64,000 bases of DNA from Trissonchulus latispiculum (lineage: Eukaryota > Nematoda > Enoplea > Enoplida > Ironidae), in assembly GCA_030248195.1 (NCBI GenBank), contig JASAND010022121.1:1-64000 (forward strand), given 5' to 3'. Of the stretch, positions 11,343 through 22,795 are shown piece by piece (within the stretch, counting starts at the first letter, position 1; each line of letters begins with the position of its first letter). The position numbers were made by a program, and so were the translations under genes. Below the pieces are notes generated by a model that worked only from the letters and a program-made list of their open reading frames with translations, had not been told where the DNA came from and ran no database searches.

Positions 11343-12394
11343 CTTCCCTGTGGGGTCCGACCAGGTATAAACACGCGGAAAAACCCCTGGAGGTCTGCAA
11401 ACTGCTTCTTAAACCAGTCGTGTTTGAGGGTGGGATTTGTGGTTGGCAGGTGGTTGAGGGTACTTACAGACACCAGAGTTGGGAGTGCTACAACAGTTGG
11501 TAACCGCTTCCACTACAAACGCTTGGAAACGGATCCGGAATTTTCGACATACATTATTCCAGAGTTTTGAAATATTTTGTTTTCATTTTTCTGATTTTTC
11601 AAATTTTATTTCAAATTATTTTGTGTCATGTGTCATTATTATCAAATCAGCGAGATCGGAGAAAGTCGAAAAAATGACCAAAAAATGGACCCCCCCCTTA
11701 AGGGGGCGCTTCCATTACCGGGAACGACTTTCCTGAGTTCATTTTTGAACCAAACGGCTTCAAGTTTTCAGAAATACTAGTGATAGCTAAATGCCAGCTG
11801 CGATTCCATTTTGTAGGTTCAACTGCTTGGCTTGCGACCTACACAGAAGAGAAAAGTTGAGATTTTCAAAACGATCACATTCACTAACGGCTGAATGAAA
11901 ACAACTCAAATTTTGTGGAATAATAAACATTGACCGAATGCAGTGGCACTTTTTTCTTTTTTAATTTTAGGCTATATTGAAATCAAAATTTAAGTTACAA
12001 ATTTTCAGGATCTAATTTCTCGAACGCTGATACATATTTTCAAAAAATGAAAAAAGTGCCACTGAATCGTCATTTTCTCAACAAGGTTGCGAAATCTTAG
12101 TCCTTGTAGTTAAATGTGCTCAGAGAATTTTTAAAAGAAAACTAAATTTAACTAGTTTGAGCACGGTGATTGCTGTGGCTAACTAGCTATGCTCTGGCTC
12201 TTCAGCCTTCGACGTGAAATAAAACAGCTTTGCTTTGACGTTTGACCATATGTTTACCAGTGGGGGAGCCAGCCAGGCCGCCACGGGGGGGGGGTCGGGC
12301 ACGGGGCCGCGGGCCCCCTCTTTACGATTTGGGCCCCTCCCTTAGGGGTGTCGGGCCCCCCGCTTGAAAAAATTTTCAGCTGTTTATATGCATA
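11341..12394. other. No supported gene
   Basis: Noncoding DNA up to the retroelement. At about 11,650-11,710 the text gagaaagtcgaaaaaatgac followed by a C run recurs in diverged form at about 41,035-41,075, marking a dispersed repeat end. A G/C-run patch at 12,280-12,362 precedes the retroelement target site. Confidence 0.4.
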
Positions 12395-12534
12395 TGAAGT
12401 TGGAAGTTGAATAAAGAGTTTTGTAAGAAGAATAAATATGAGAGATTGGTGCGCAGACGGTAGATCTGAATCTGTTGAGTAGCAAATAAGTGCTAGACTG
12501 TTTCTATTGCCTGTCTATTAATGTGCATATTACA
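12395..12534 (+). repeat. 5' LTR (140 bp)
   Basis: Starts tgaagttggaagttgaataa and ends tattaca. It differs from the 3' LTR at about four positions, three of them in the last 20 bases. Very short for a Gypsy LTR. AATAAA at 12,407-12,412 and AATAAATA further in could act as polyadenylation signals. Confidence 0.88.
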
Positions 12535-12552
12535 TTGGTGCCGAAACTACTA
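12535..12552 (+). other. Primer binding site
   Basis: The sequence ttggtgccgaaact directly follows the 5' LTR, the position and TGGTGCCG-type form of a tRNA primer binding site for minus-strand DNA synthesis. The tRNA is not assigned. Confidence 0.65.
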
Positions 12553-12557
12553 TTGCA

Positions 12558-13868
12558 ATGGCATCTCGCTGAGGTCAACGAGAGCCGGAGGACGTGTCTC
12601 CAGTCCGTCAACCGCATTTCGATATTCAAGCATTCTTCGAAGCTCAACGTCTTCTGGACACTCAGCGGGAGGAACGGCGTCAAAGAGACGACGACAGAAG
12701 GCGGACAGAAGAACGAGAACGTGAGCGTCAGCGTCGGGTCGAAGAAGAAGAGCGCGAAAATCGTCGGAGGGCCGATGACGAACAACGTCGTAGGGAAGAC
12801 AGAGATCAGATGCTGGCGATGCTTACTCAGGTGATCCAAAACTTCAACCCCGTCCAACAACAACAACAACAATAGCAACCAGGGTCACAGATAACGGTAA
12901 CATTACCCCTTCCTCGCTCTTTCTACGGAGATGAAAGTAAAGACGGCCGGGAATTCGAGGACTGGGTGGTACAGGTTCGTGATTACGCTGAGCGTAGCGG
13001 GCAGCCGTTGTTAGATGTGATGGACAGAGTGCTGGAGGGGCCGGCAAGGGACAGCTTTCGAGCTCTAGCACCTGACTTGAGAGCTACATTCGATGATGCC
13101 ATCACAAACCTTCGGCCGCTAATACAGCCCTGTATGAGTCCCACCGCAGCTGCTCTCAGGCTTCTGGAACTCTCACAGCAAAGAGATGAGAGTGAAACCT
13201 CCTACCTGCATAGATGGAGGAAAACGTACTCTAGAATGGGAGACGATAAGTTTTTGGCTCGGGCTCTATGGCTTAGGGGGCTGTATCCTAAGCTCAGAGA
13301 AAGTATGGTTGCTGCTTTAGACAGAGGCCATGACGACATGAGCCTTGCACAAGTGCAAGAGCGAACCGTCTCAAAAGGTCAAGCGCTCCGGCAGGCGAAG
13401 GAGATGGGGAACGTTCGGTCTGCCAGCAGGGATCAGGGATTACATAAGGAAAAGAGTTTCGTGGGTAAAACGAAAGACCAAGGCAAGCAAGTGCCGAAGA
13501 AATGGGAAAACACAGCGCAGGGTGGCTTTGCAGAAACCAGGTCATGCTATGCTTGTGGTCGATCCGGGCATTTGGCTAAGAACTGCCTCACGAGGAAAGA
13601 AAACACTCAAGGAAAAGGTAAAGCAGGTTCTAGTAAAAGAATATCCTGTGTGTTAGATGGGTATAGAGCGGGCTATAGCAAACGGCCTGTTTTGTCCGAT
13701 GTAGGCATAGACTTGCAGTGCGGTGGTCGAATTTTGGGCAGTCCGGTAGTGATTGACACTGGGCAATCTTTGCTGTATGCCGAAGCAAGTGTCGGATGGA
13801 CTGCTCGAGGCGGGGCACCTAAAGAAGACAACAGCTTCGGTTTGTATTCAGTGTGCTTGGGGCCCTAA
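12558..13868 (+). pseudogene. gag: Gag and start of protease, broken by two stop codons
   Basis: The natural start is probably ATG at 12,558, six bases after the primer site. The frame meets TGA at 12,570-12,572 and TAG at 12,873-12,875 and otherwise stays open to 13,868. Both stops could come from C-to-T changes (CGA to TGA, CAG to TAG). The N-terminal part is a long Arg/Glu-rich coiled-coil-like stretch and a poly-Gln run, followed by a capsid-like domain (FEDWVVQVRDYAERSG), then a CCHC zinc knuckle at 13,545-13,586 (CYACGRSGHLAKNC). The aspartic protease signature DTG is at 13,755-13,763. The frame ends shortly after, and pol continues in another frame. Confidence 0.85.
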
Positions 13869-15050
13869 GCAGGTGGTGCCGTTAGTCGAAGGTGAGACAG
13901 CGGTAGCAGGGGGGCCCACCGTTAAGACAAAGTTTGCCGTGGTGGAAGAAGAGGAGCAAGGGCAGGGAGAAACGTTGTTGTCCTTGGTGACGGCGACCGC
14001 ATTGGACATCGGCACTTTTGTCTGGAATTGTCAGAAGAAGCCGCAGCAAACAGAAGTGACTGGTGCAGTCTCTTCAGTTGTCTGCACAGGGTCCGAGGAG
14101 GCTCGGAGGGTGGTTCGAGTGGACAAAGTGAAATCCAGAGGCCGAGGGAAACAGCTTTTGGTTTTGTCAGTGGATGGTCATTGCCGTGACGCGGTATTTG
14201 AACCAAGAAAGGAGCTGGCTGACTCGTTACCAGAAGCTGTGGTAAGAGTGGGGGCACAAGTTTTTGCTCCCAATGATATCTCGTAACAAAGAGATTAAGA
14301 AAGGCTCGACAGTGGGAACCGCCATAGATCTGTCTGGTGATTTGGGGAAGGCTCTACGACCGAAAAGTTTAAACTCAGTGCAAATGGATGACTGAACCGT
14401 TGACTTTGCGGACGCGGAAACACCGGATCTGTCCGACGAGCAACGAGAACAGCTATTGGCTTTGCTGGGGGAGTTCTCGGATGTTTTCGCGGCGAAGCGC
14501 AGTAGAGCCATTGGAGTCGCGAAAGGAGTGACACACGTGATTCAGACAGAAGGGGAGCACATTAAGCAAACGTTTCGGAGATGGTCTCCGAGGGCGGCTC
14601 TGATCAAATCGGAAAAAATTGAAAATATGCTTGCCGAAGGAGTCATTCGCAAGTCTATGTCGCCATGGGCGAGTCCTGTGGTGCTAGTGCAAAAGCCCGA
14701 TGGTACCGTCCGTTTCTGCATAGACTTCAGGAAACTCAATAAGGTAACCATTCGGGATGCTTTCCCCATCCCGCGCATATACGATCTGTTCCGGCTTGGG
14801 AAGAATGCTAGATTTTTCACATCGCTCGATTGCATGTCCGGGTATTGGCAGATACCCATGGATCCAGCTTCAATACCCAAGACTGCGTTCACCACTGCCG
14901 GCGGGTTGTACGAATTTTTGGTAATGCCTTTCGGCCTGACGAACGCAGGGGCCACCTTCCAAAGATACACTTCGTCAGTTTTGGAGGGCCTGCCTTTTGC
15001 GGGGGTATACATTGATGACATTCTTATTGCTAGTGAAACCTTTGAACAAC
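13753..15050 (+). pseudogene. pol: Protease C-terminal part, linker and reverse transcriptase, truncated
   Basis: The frame from 13,753 to 14,286 continues the protease/linker region in a frame different from Gag. Reverse transcriptase follows in a third frame from about 14,456: a conserved N-terminal part (SPWASPVVLVQKPDGTVRF), the finger/palm region (LDCMSGYWQIPMD), MPFGLTNAGATFQR and the catalytic YIDD at 15,008-15,019. Shortly after YIDD (ASETFEQ, near 15,045) the reading jumps to sequence that normally precedes integrase. The thumb, connection and all of RNase H are therefore missing. This element cannot make a working polymerase. Confidence 0.85.
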
Positions 15051-15060
15051 AGCCGATGCC

Positions 15061-16113
15061 ATGTCAAGGATTCGCCGGATCCATCTTTTGCCGAAGCACG
15101 AATTCGACGAAACGGAGTTGGTGGTAGCAATGGCGGAGGAGTCGAGTGACAGGGAGCTGGAAGATTTGAGTTTGAAGCAAGTGGGCTCCTTGTGGTACCT
15201 TGAAGATGCTGAAGGGGCGTTCCGGTTGTATGTTCCGCGGTGTCTCCGAAAGGCCCTGGTGGAAAATTGCCATGGTGGTCGCGATGGTGCTCATTATCGG
15301 GCAGCAGTAGTGGAGGCGGAGTTGAAGAAAGCATACTTTTGGCCAGGAATGGGTCCGCATATTCGGTCTATAGTGGGTGGATGCGACGTCTGTAAGCGCA
15401 GAAGTCCTGGTCAACGAGAAATCCCGTGTTTTGCTCCAATTTGGGTTGACGGTCCGGGAGAGCTGGTTGCTATGGACATCGCCCACCTACCAAAGAGTAA
15501 GTCTGGGAATAAATATATTCTGGCTCTCATGGATTTGTTTAGTAAATTTTGTCAGGCTTACATCATCAAAGACCAATCAGCTGAGTCCGTCGTCACAGGC
15601 CTACAGCAGTATTACATGGTGGCCGGATATCCAAAAAGGATTCTTTCTGACCAGGGGCGGTGTTTCATGGCAAGGAGGTTGAGGGAATTTTGCAAAGACC
15701 AGGATATTGTACAGTCATGGGCCACACCAAATCACCCGCAGGGGACGTTTACGTTTTATCAACCCCGGGAGGTGGCGTTTTCGGGAGACCGTGGACTGAT
15801 TGGGCAGGTTCGACAAGCCCTCCTTAAAGAGCAACTGTCTAGAAAACAAAGTTTCGATGGGAGAATCGCAAGACCGAAAGACTTACAAAGAGGGGATGGG
15901 GTGTACATTTACGACAGAAGCAAGAGAGTGGGTCAAGGGGGTAAATTGGCAAGTCCGTGGACGGGTTCTTGGGTGGTTGTGGAGCTGAACTCTAGCACTG
16001 TAACTGTTAGAGACGACTTCGGGCGCCATAAGACCTATTCCAGATACAACGCCATAAGAGCACCGCCACGTGGAAGTGGCGACCTCGGAGGGAGCAATGA
16101 AGTTAGAAGTTGA
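15061..16113 (+). pseudogene. pol: Integrase with internal deletion, and chromodomain-less C-terminus
   Basis: An open frame of 350 codons. The HHCC zinc-binding region spans about 15,259-15,400 (CHGGRDGAHYR, then CDVC). The core has its first Asp in VAMDIAH (15,475-15,477) and the second in LSDQGR (15,649-15,651). After TPNHPQG the expected Gly..Glu-Arg segment with the catalytic Glu is replaced by unrelated downstream residues, so a deletion near 15,745 removed part of the core. The C-terminal part (GDGVYIYDRSKRVGQGGK, SPWTGSW) is the usual Gypsy GPY/F-like region. The frame is intact over the remainder and runs into the 3' LTR. Confidence 0.85.
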
Positions 16114-16237
16114 ATAAAGAGTTTTGTAAGAAGAATAAATATGAGAGATTGGTGCGCAGACGGTAGATCTGAATCTGTTGAGTAGCAAATAAGTGCTAGA
16201 CTGTTTCTATTGCCTGTCTATTCCTGTACATATTACA
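16098..16237 (+). repeat. 3' LTR (140 bp)
   Basis: Starts tgaagttagaagttgaataa and ends tattaca. A purine-rich tract (ggagggagcaa) just before it is a plausible polypurine tract. The integrase frame ends inside it. Confidence 0.88.
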
Positions 16238-19150
16238 CATAATTTGAGTGTTTTTAAGATTTTTTTAAAAATCGGCAAATTTTTGCTAAAAATCGAAAAA
16301 GTTTTACTAAAATTTGAGAAATTGTTTGGAAAATGAAGATAAAATTTGCTAAAATTCGGCAAAGATTTTGGATTTTCCAAAAATGGTCGCCAGATTTTCG
16401 GGTCGGGCTTCCGGCTCCCCCTTCAAAAAATTCTGGAGCCGTTTACTGAGGTGTACTGTACCACCTGTTTGGGTTGGGGGGAAGTAGAAGGTACAAATTA
16501 GGCCCGGGGAAAACCCACCAAAATCCGAAACTGGGGGGGACCCCCTAAACTGTACCCAAGTTTTTTTAGCTAAGAATGCTCCTTTTTCGATGTACAGTCC
16601 ATCAAATATATTCTACAGCTTCTGTTAATAGTTTTCGTATGCGTCAATAGTTCTTGAAAATTGACAAATTTGTGCCAAAATATGCCTAAATTAGTCCAGA
16701 TTGTGGTTTATATGTAATTGCATATAGGTATTACCTTTTAATTGCTATAAATAACCCTCTTTAGTTGTTTATAGCTGATTTGCAGAAATTTTTTCGAAAA
16801 TTTTCCGAAATTGCAAAATTTTTTAGTTGTTTTGAACCCAATGTTAGGGGGGGAGGTTGTTTGAGCCCGGCTTGGGGGGGAGTAGTTGATGGGGAGTGGT
16901 CGGGTAGGGGGGAAGGGGAGTCTGGCCTCTCCGTGGGGGGTCTCACAGAGGGCTAACTGTAGCCTGGTATATATATACACTTATGGCTTCGACTTTGACT
17001 GAGAGGAGAGCATAGGTGAACGGAGATTTGCGGTGGGGGGGACTCCTCCAAAAATGCTTGGGGCCCCCCTCTGGAGACCCCCCTTAACCCTCCCCAGAAA
17101 AATTTTCATTTTTTTTGCCCATGAGAAAAAGATGGGTGGGGGAATAGGTGTGGTTGGAAAAAATTCTGGGGGGGGGGGGTTGCGACGGAGGGTGGGCCCC
17201 CTCCTACATTTTTCATTTATTTGCCAGTTTTGGCCAAAAATCTGGGGGGGGTAGCAAAAATTTGAAAATTTGGGGGTGGAGCGGGGCGCGAAAATTTGTC
17301 ATTTTGGTGGGGATCCCCCCTTAACACACCTATGGTTGGGGGGCATAGGTGTAACGGTGATTTGGGTTGGGGGCCCTCCCCCTGAATTTTTGGGGGCCCC
17401 CTTTTTAGACCCCCCACGAGTCCATGACCCCCCCAAACCTCCCCCCCCCCAAATTTTTCTGTTTATATATGTCAAAAATCGCATTTTCAGCCATTGCTAA
17501 TGCCAAAAAAACATTCAACCATGAAGTAATTTTGACATTAGACAGGGGTTTTAAACTCGAAAACTTGATTGGCAACATGTTTCTAAGTCTAAAGTAAGGT
17601 CAATATTGAGCCAGAAAGTCCATAAAACGGTTAAAAACGTGTATTTCTCGCAATAATAAATACTTTAAGTCAAAAATTTGTATATACTTTTTTGAAAAAG
17701 TTTTCAGAATTTACCCTAAAAACATATACACCCAATTTTTGGGCAATTTTTCGCGACTTCGGCGCGAACACCCCCCACCCCCCCACCAGTTTGGGAGGGG
17801 GCGGGGCCCACAAAAATTTGGGGTGGTTTGGAAAAATGGCTGGGGGATAACCCACCCAATTACACCTATGGGGGTAGCCGAAATTAGGGTGGATGGGGTA
17901 GGCGGGTAGGGTCAGGCAGTCTTGGGCATACGCATATAGTTGTGTTAGGGGGAACCCTCCCCCCAAATCATAGGTGTACCTGCGGGGGGGGGACCCCTCT
18001 CCCCAAATGGAAAAGTCCCAACCCCACCCTCGAAATTTTGGAGGCAGACCCAACCCCCAAATGGACAAGTTCCGACCCCCACCCTTGCAATATTGGAGGC
18101 AGACCGAACCCCCAAATGGACAAGTTCCGACCCCCACCCTTGCAATATTGGAGGAGACCCCTGGCTTACTTCTAGGCCAAAATTTATGAGGGGGGACGAT
18201 ATGGGGGGGGACTCGAAGAAGCCCCCATCTCCTATCGAGGGGGCTCACCGAAGATGAGGGGGGCCGGGGGGCATATTTTTGAAAAATTTTTAGGGTTTTT
18301 GTCTAAGAAAAGCTAAAAATCGCTAAAAAATAACTGATTTTTGGTGTTTTTAAGCTAAAATAGTGGAAATTTACAATTTTAATTTTTTCCGGTTTTTTGC
18401 CTGTTTTTTGCCAAAAACCCGAAAAATCCGGTTTTTCGGCGGCCTCTGGCCGCCGGTTCACGCTCCCCCCAAAACTTCCCCTCCTGCACATGTCTGCCCA
18501 ACCGAATTTGCCAGACCGCACCCTAAAAATGTCGACTCAACATTTATATATTAGGACAAAATGGCGAAATGGCACTTTTAGGGTTTTTGGCCCCAGCTAG
18601 CCAGGTAAGCAAAATTATCCAAGTCTGTCGGCATAGGAAGACGCAGCATCCTCGATAGTACTGTGATATAGTCTCCAATTGTTAACAAAATTTTCAGAAA
18701 AATTGGGTGGGGTTTTCCCCCCAAAGTGGGTTTTTCCCTCGACGTTTGGCTTTTTCTAGCCCAACCCAGTCAAAAGTTACATCGGTCCAAACTTTTGCCA
18801 TATTTTGGCATGGTTGGACCTAAAAGTAGGTGTCCTTTTCAAAATGTCAAAAAACAAGCAGGAGTGAAGTGAACCAAATGACTTGATCCTTGCACACATC
18901 GGTTAGAAAGAGTCGCGCTTTCTATTGGGTGTTTTGGAGCTCATAGCTCCCTGGCTTATGCCTTGGCAATTTTTTATGGGGGGCCCCATCGATGGGGGGC
19001 TCATTTTTTCAGAAAATTTTTTCGAATTGAAAATTTAGGGTGAAATTTGGCAATTTTTGGGGTTATGGGGGGCGCCCCCCACCACCGCCCCCACAAGGGA
19101 TAAGCCAGGGCTCCAACCCATGACCCAGGAGCCAAAAGGGGTGGGTTTCC
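16238..19150. repeat. Block of G/C-run repeats, no gene
   Basis: Alternating A/T-rich and G- or C-run text with no exon support. The word CATAGGTG or its complement lies beside G runs at 17,011, 17,326, 17,344, 17,862 and 17,969. The piece at about 17,460-17,620 (caaaaatcgcattttcag, then gacag and caacatgttt) is homologous to 44,110-44,270. Open frames here are Gly/Pro-rich artefacts. Confidence 0.6.
18004..18170 (+). repeat. Three tandem 54-55-bp units
   Basis: The text caaatggacaagttccgacc recurs at 18,004 (diverged), 18,058 and 18,113, giving periods of 54 and 55 bp. The last two units are almost identical. Located inside the C-run block. Confidence 0.85.
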
Positions 19151-19514
19151 CCCATGGATATACATGTATTGTACGTATACAACTTGAATAAAACTTTAAA
19201 AATTCTAATTTCTACCGGTACCTATATATATATTGCAGTTGTATCGACTTCATAAAACCAAGACGACTCTTCACTTCATGTTTCCTGAAATTCTGAAAAC
19301 GTTCTTGCTCTTTGATCTGTTTTCTTCCAACCCGAAAACAATTCTTCCAGCAAAAGAACAAATATATATAATATATAATAATATATAATAATATATATAA
19401 TATATAATATATATAATAAATATATGTTCAAGTCCCGGCGGACACTTCCTAAGCAGGCTTGGAAACTTATATATATAAGGTTTCTTATATATATACTCAT
19501 ATAATTTGGCTTAC
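19151..19514. other. No gene; AT-rich microsatellite-like patch
   Basis: Contains an irregular (TA/TAA)n patch at about 19,362-19,422. Nothing else is recognised before the next repeat mosaic. Confidence 0.5.
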
Positions 19515-20254
19515 TGGACCAGGTAATTGGACGAGTTTAATTGGACATGCACGCACTCCCAAATTCTGCAATCTTTCACTTATTTTGAGATAATTCAGTC
19601 TAAAACTCCACAAGGTGACTAAAATCTTCACTTGTACTTTACTGTCCCTACGAGAAGTATGAACGCGTCCTCGTGAGCACAAAGCCCAAAGCTCTCATAG
19701 AAATGGAAAAAAGCACAAAAAGAATGAACCGGGCTTTAGCATTAACTTTAGCTGTTTCAGTTTAGCTAATAAAATAGTAGTTTGTTTGACAGATTATTAT
19801 GTAATGTGTCTTTGTTGTGAAAGCTTGAATTTGTCAATAAATCTATGCAATTAGCCAAGTGAACAGAAAAGTCAATGAACATCTTCATTACATGACAAAC
19901 TGTAAATATATGATTAGTGGATGAGAGCCTTGCTTTAATAATTTATGAAATTGCTAGTTTAATAATGTAACCTAAAGTGGAATGTTACACTTTTAGTCGC
20001 GAACAGTGTTTTTGGAGACACGAAAACAGGCTTTGATTAATCCAGGCTTAAGCGACCTCGAAAATAATAGATGATCTGTGGAAGGATTACAGAAGCTGAA
20101 CGGAATAACTGTCACTACGGTCACCATGTTTTAGAGTCCCCTATCATTGCTTATCTGTAACAAATAAACGTTTACTGCTGGCGTATGCGATTTTGTTTGT
20201 TCTGAGTAGGGATTACAAGAAGAGAAGGTGGGAAAATAATTTTTTAGGTATTTA
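19515..20254 (+). repeat. Interspersed repeat with SINE-like 5' part, copy C
   Basis: Nearly identical over its whole length to 1,931-2,660, including gacatgcacgcactccc and the tail ending ataattttttaggt. It marks the start of the second repeat mosaic. Confidence 0.78.
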
Positions 20255-20261
20255 GGTGCTC

Positions 20262-20570
20262 GCCGGCCGCCCAAAAGTTACAGGCTGGCCGTTTTTGCCG
20301 GCGCCTGTCCGGCGGCTGCTCAGACTTATTTATGTATCCAAAGGCGAACTGAGTAAGAAAATTGCAAAATATTTATATTATGCATTAGAGTTCAGTCTTG
20401 AATTTGTTTTGTGAAAATTTTCTGCTCTGCTCAAATTTCAGCGTTGACTACAAATATCTGTAATAGACCGGCTGAACGGCCAGGCACTCAGCTGGAAAGG
20501 CCGCCGCCCAAAAGCCACCAGCCCGCCGGCAGGTGGTTGCCGGCTGCGCGGTCGTTATAAAACACTAGTT
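20262..20570 (+). mobile_element. hAT-like MITE lacking its left end
   Basis: Matches 3,237-3,546 and ends in the same cgttataaaacacta terminus. The left inverted terminus is missing and the repeat upstream abuts it directly. Confidence 0.6.
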
Positions 20571-20589
20571 TGCTATAAAATCTCGTTAT

Positions 20590-21085
20590 AAAACACTACG
20601 AGAAGATAGGCATAGCGGAAACAGTAATCTGCAACATAGTTCAAGATCAGCAACAGCTAGCTACTGTATGTATTTCTTGTAGGAATTTATGCTTTCCTTT
20701 TTTACTAAAGTCTGACCAAAAATTCTTGGAACAGAACTGTGAGCGCTTGTCCTGAGTTAACCTTTGAAGTTAGTCTATGTAAAGTATATATTTTCAGAAA
20801 CCTCAGGAGGAGGAGGATGTGGTAAAACCATCATATCCGGCCTAAATCCGGTCACATCCGGTCCATGTCAGGTAACCGGATGTCTAGGTCACAAAAACTA
20901 TACAGCAACATGAGTAGGTCGTGCAGTTTCGCTGACTGAATTTTTGGATTCAGCGTGTCGAAATTAGTCTACATACGAAGTTTTGTCCAATTTGGACCAA
21001 AATAGCGTGATTTATGGTCGTATCCGGTACGAAAAAAACCGGAAGGATCGTTTTTCCGGTCTGGCGCTCGGAACCGCGGATAAAA
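20590..21085 (+). repeat. TCCGGT-rich interspersed repeat, copy B
   Basis: Same order of blocks as 3,600-4,185 (tctgaccaaaaattcttgga, ggaggaggatg, TCCGGT words) but with about 70 bp missing after the first TCCGG words. It ends abruptly where the cgttggttgt repeat begins. Confidence 0.72.
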
Positions 21086-22000
21086 CCGTTGGTTGTATTT
21101 TTATTTAGCTATGCTTTGGCTTTTTTTCTGTCGCCAATAAATGTAGTGGTCATTTGGCGGGCGGGGTAAAATGAAAAATTTGTGGGGGATCGGGGGCCTA
21201 TCGGTTTTTCGTCAATAAAATGAAAATACAAATTATTCTGTATGTTAACCCTGTAAATAAGCGTGTTTGATGTTGTTAATATTTCTTTTATGTTTTATCC
21301 TGTAGTTATGGACTTCTATTTTATCTATATATTTGTAATATTCTTTGTGTTTTAACTCTTTAGTATTGATTTCATGCGGAGACTTTATTGTCCGCATTAT
21401 TGTTCCGTATTATTTTGCGTCTACTTTTACGTTCACGTCATGTTCAATAATATAACATTAAAAACGCACGTTGGTTGTATATTTATTTAGCTATGCTTTG
21501 GTTTGTTTCTGTCACCAATAAATGTAGTGTTCATTTGGGGGCGGGTAAAATGAAAATTTTGTGGGGGATCGGGGGGCCTATCGGTTTTTCGTCAATAAAA
21601 TGAAAACTTTTCATTTTGGGGGGCATCACAGTTTCACAGGAAACTTTGGTTGGGGGAGGGTAAACTTTGATAATTTGGTGGTCGATCCCCGAAATGTGAT
21701 GGAGAGTCCCCCCCGAACCCCCCTCCAAAAATTCAGACCTGAGAAATTAAAGAAATGGCCTCGAAACGCAAATTATTCTGTATGTTAATCCTGTTTTGTT
21801 AAACACGACTTGTTTTTATCTTTTTAGGCGATTTTACACGGTTTTAAAGCCAAAAGCTGCGAAAATATTTCAAAAAATAACCATTTTTTGCAAAAGTTAG
21901 CTAACTTTTTGGCCCCAATAAGTACAGCTTTATATATACACTAATAAACATTCGTAACATATATATTAACGTAGCCAGAAAAACTGTCGGGGGAATTAAA
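21086..22000 (+). repeat. Repeat shared with 6.7-7.5 kb, with an internal partial duplication
   Basis: The core beginning gttggttgta, with tgctttgg and gggggatcggggg, occurs at about 21,089-21,225 and again at 21,470-21,600. The remainder matches 6,745-7,500 closely. No coding potential. Confidence 0.68.
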
Positions 22001-22046
22001 AATGTTTTCGCGGGGGGGTCTGGGGAGAAGCCCTCAGGAACAGAGA

Positions 22047-22500
22047 AATTTCTCTGTTCATGGGGCCTGTTGCATAAAAGTGATTAGTTGATTAGTGATT
22101 AGTGTTTAGTTGATTAGTGTAGCAGTTTTTCGAAAAACTTTTGCTGTAGTTCACCATTTTTAGAATGTTTGGTACCATATCATAGCTGTTGAAGTGACTT
22201 ATTCAAAAACCACGAAGTAGTTAATGTATCCTCACTGACTCCTCCAGGCAAGGGAAAATATTGAATGCAATCGTAATTTCTAAACTTTTTAAGCTGACGT
22301 CACTCCAATTTAAATTGTAACCTAATTTAAACTGTCGATTTCAAAAGAACGCTCAAAGCGATTCAAAGTGACATCTAATTTGTTGTCGAGGCTTATTCGT
22401 AGCTGATTATCCGCGAAAAACTGCTACAATAATTAACTAATCACTAATCACTAATCAACTAATCACTTTTATGCAACGGGCCCCAGGAACAGAGAAATTT
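22047..22500. mobile_element. Complete fold-back MITE with repeated TGATTAG termini
   Basis: The inverted termini are about 80 bp: aatttctctgttcNtggggc, then gttgcataaaagtgattagt and tandem TGATTAG words, closing with tagcagtttttcg. The right end carries their complement, ending ccaggaacagagaaatt. Spacer about 280 bp, noncoding. The right half alone is at 8,005-8,095. Target duplication not resolved. Confidence 0.75.
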
Positions 22501-22795
22501 TCTATTCCGTGACATTCGTAGAAATTTTTACCGAGCAGTTTTTAAATTCAACAAATACATTTACCACAGCTTCATGTTCACGCATAAAGTGCGTGAACTA
22601 CGGTTGGAGACAAAAAACTAGGTGAAAATGCCAAGGCTACCAATCGAAAGAGAAAAACGTACAACACGGTAAAATTGGGTCTGCTAACTTGTTTTTTTTA
22701 TAATTTTCTTATTAATCCAAAAGTTACTCTGATCTTTTGATAATGTTCGCAGTACACACAAGAAACCAAGTTGCCAAATACACTCATTTTTTCCA
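22501..22795 (+). repeat. Repeat flank shared with 8.1-8.4 kb
   Basis: Follows the MITE and matches 8,096-8,395 (attcgtagaaatttttac, cacgcataaagtgcgtgaac) with small gaps. The string cacgcataaagtgcgtg is itself an imperfect palindrome. Homology ends near cactcattttttccat. Confidence 0.7.

Larger units (their letters stand above)
12395..16237 (+). mobile_element. Defective Ty3/Gypsy-type LTR retrotransposon, complete ends
   Basis: Two 140-bp LTRs (TG..CA) flank 3.56 kb, and the 4-bp sequence cata borders both sides (12,391-12,394 and 16,238-16,241), a target duplication in the range typical of Gypsy elements. The domain order is Gag with zinc knuckle, protease, reverse transcriptase, then integrase, which is Ty3/Gypsy order. 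RNase H and the end of reverse transcriptase are deleted and the integrase core lacks its catalytic Glu region. Two nonsense codons and several frameshifts break Gag-Pol. The LTRs differ at 4 of 140 positions, so insertion is moderately recent. It could move only with enzymes supplied by a relative. Confidence 0.9.

Noticed and set aside
17217..18248. Gly/Pro/Trp-rich proteins
   Set aside because: Frames created by G and C runs of the repeat block; no conservation between copies.
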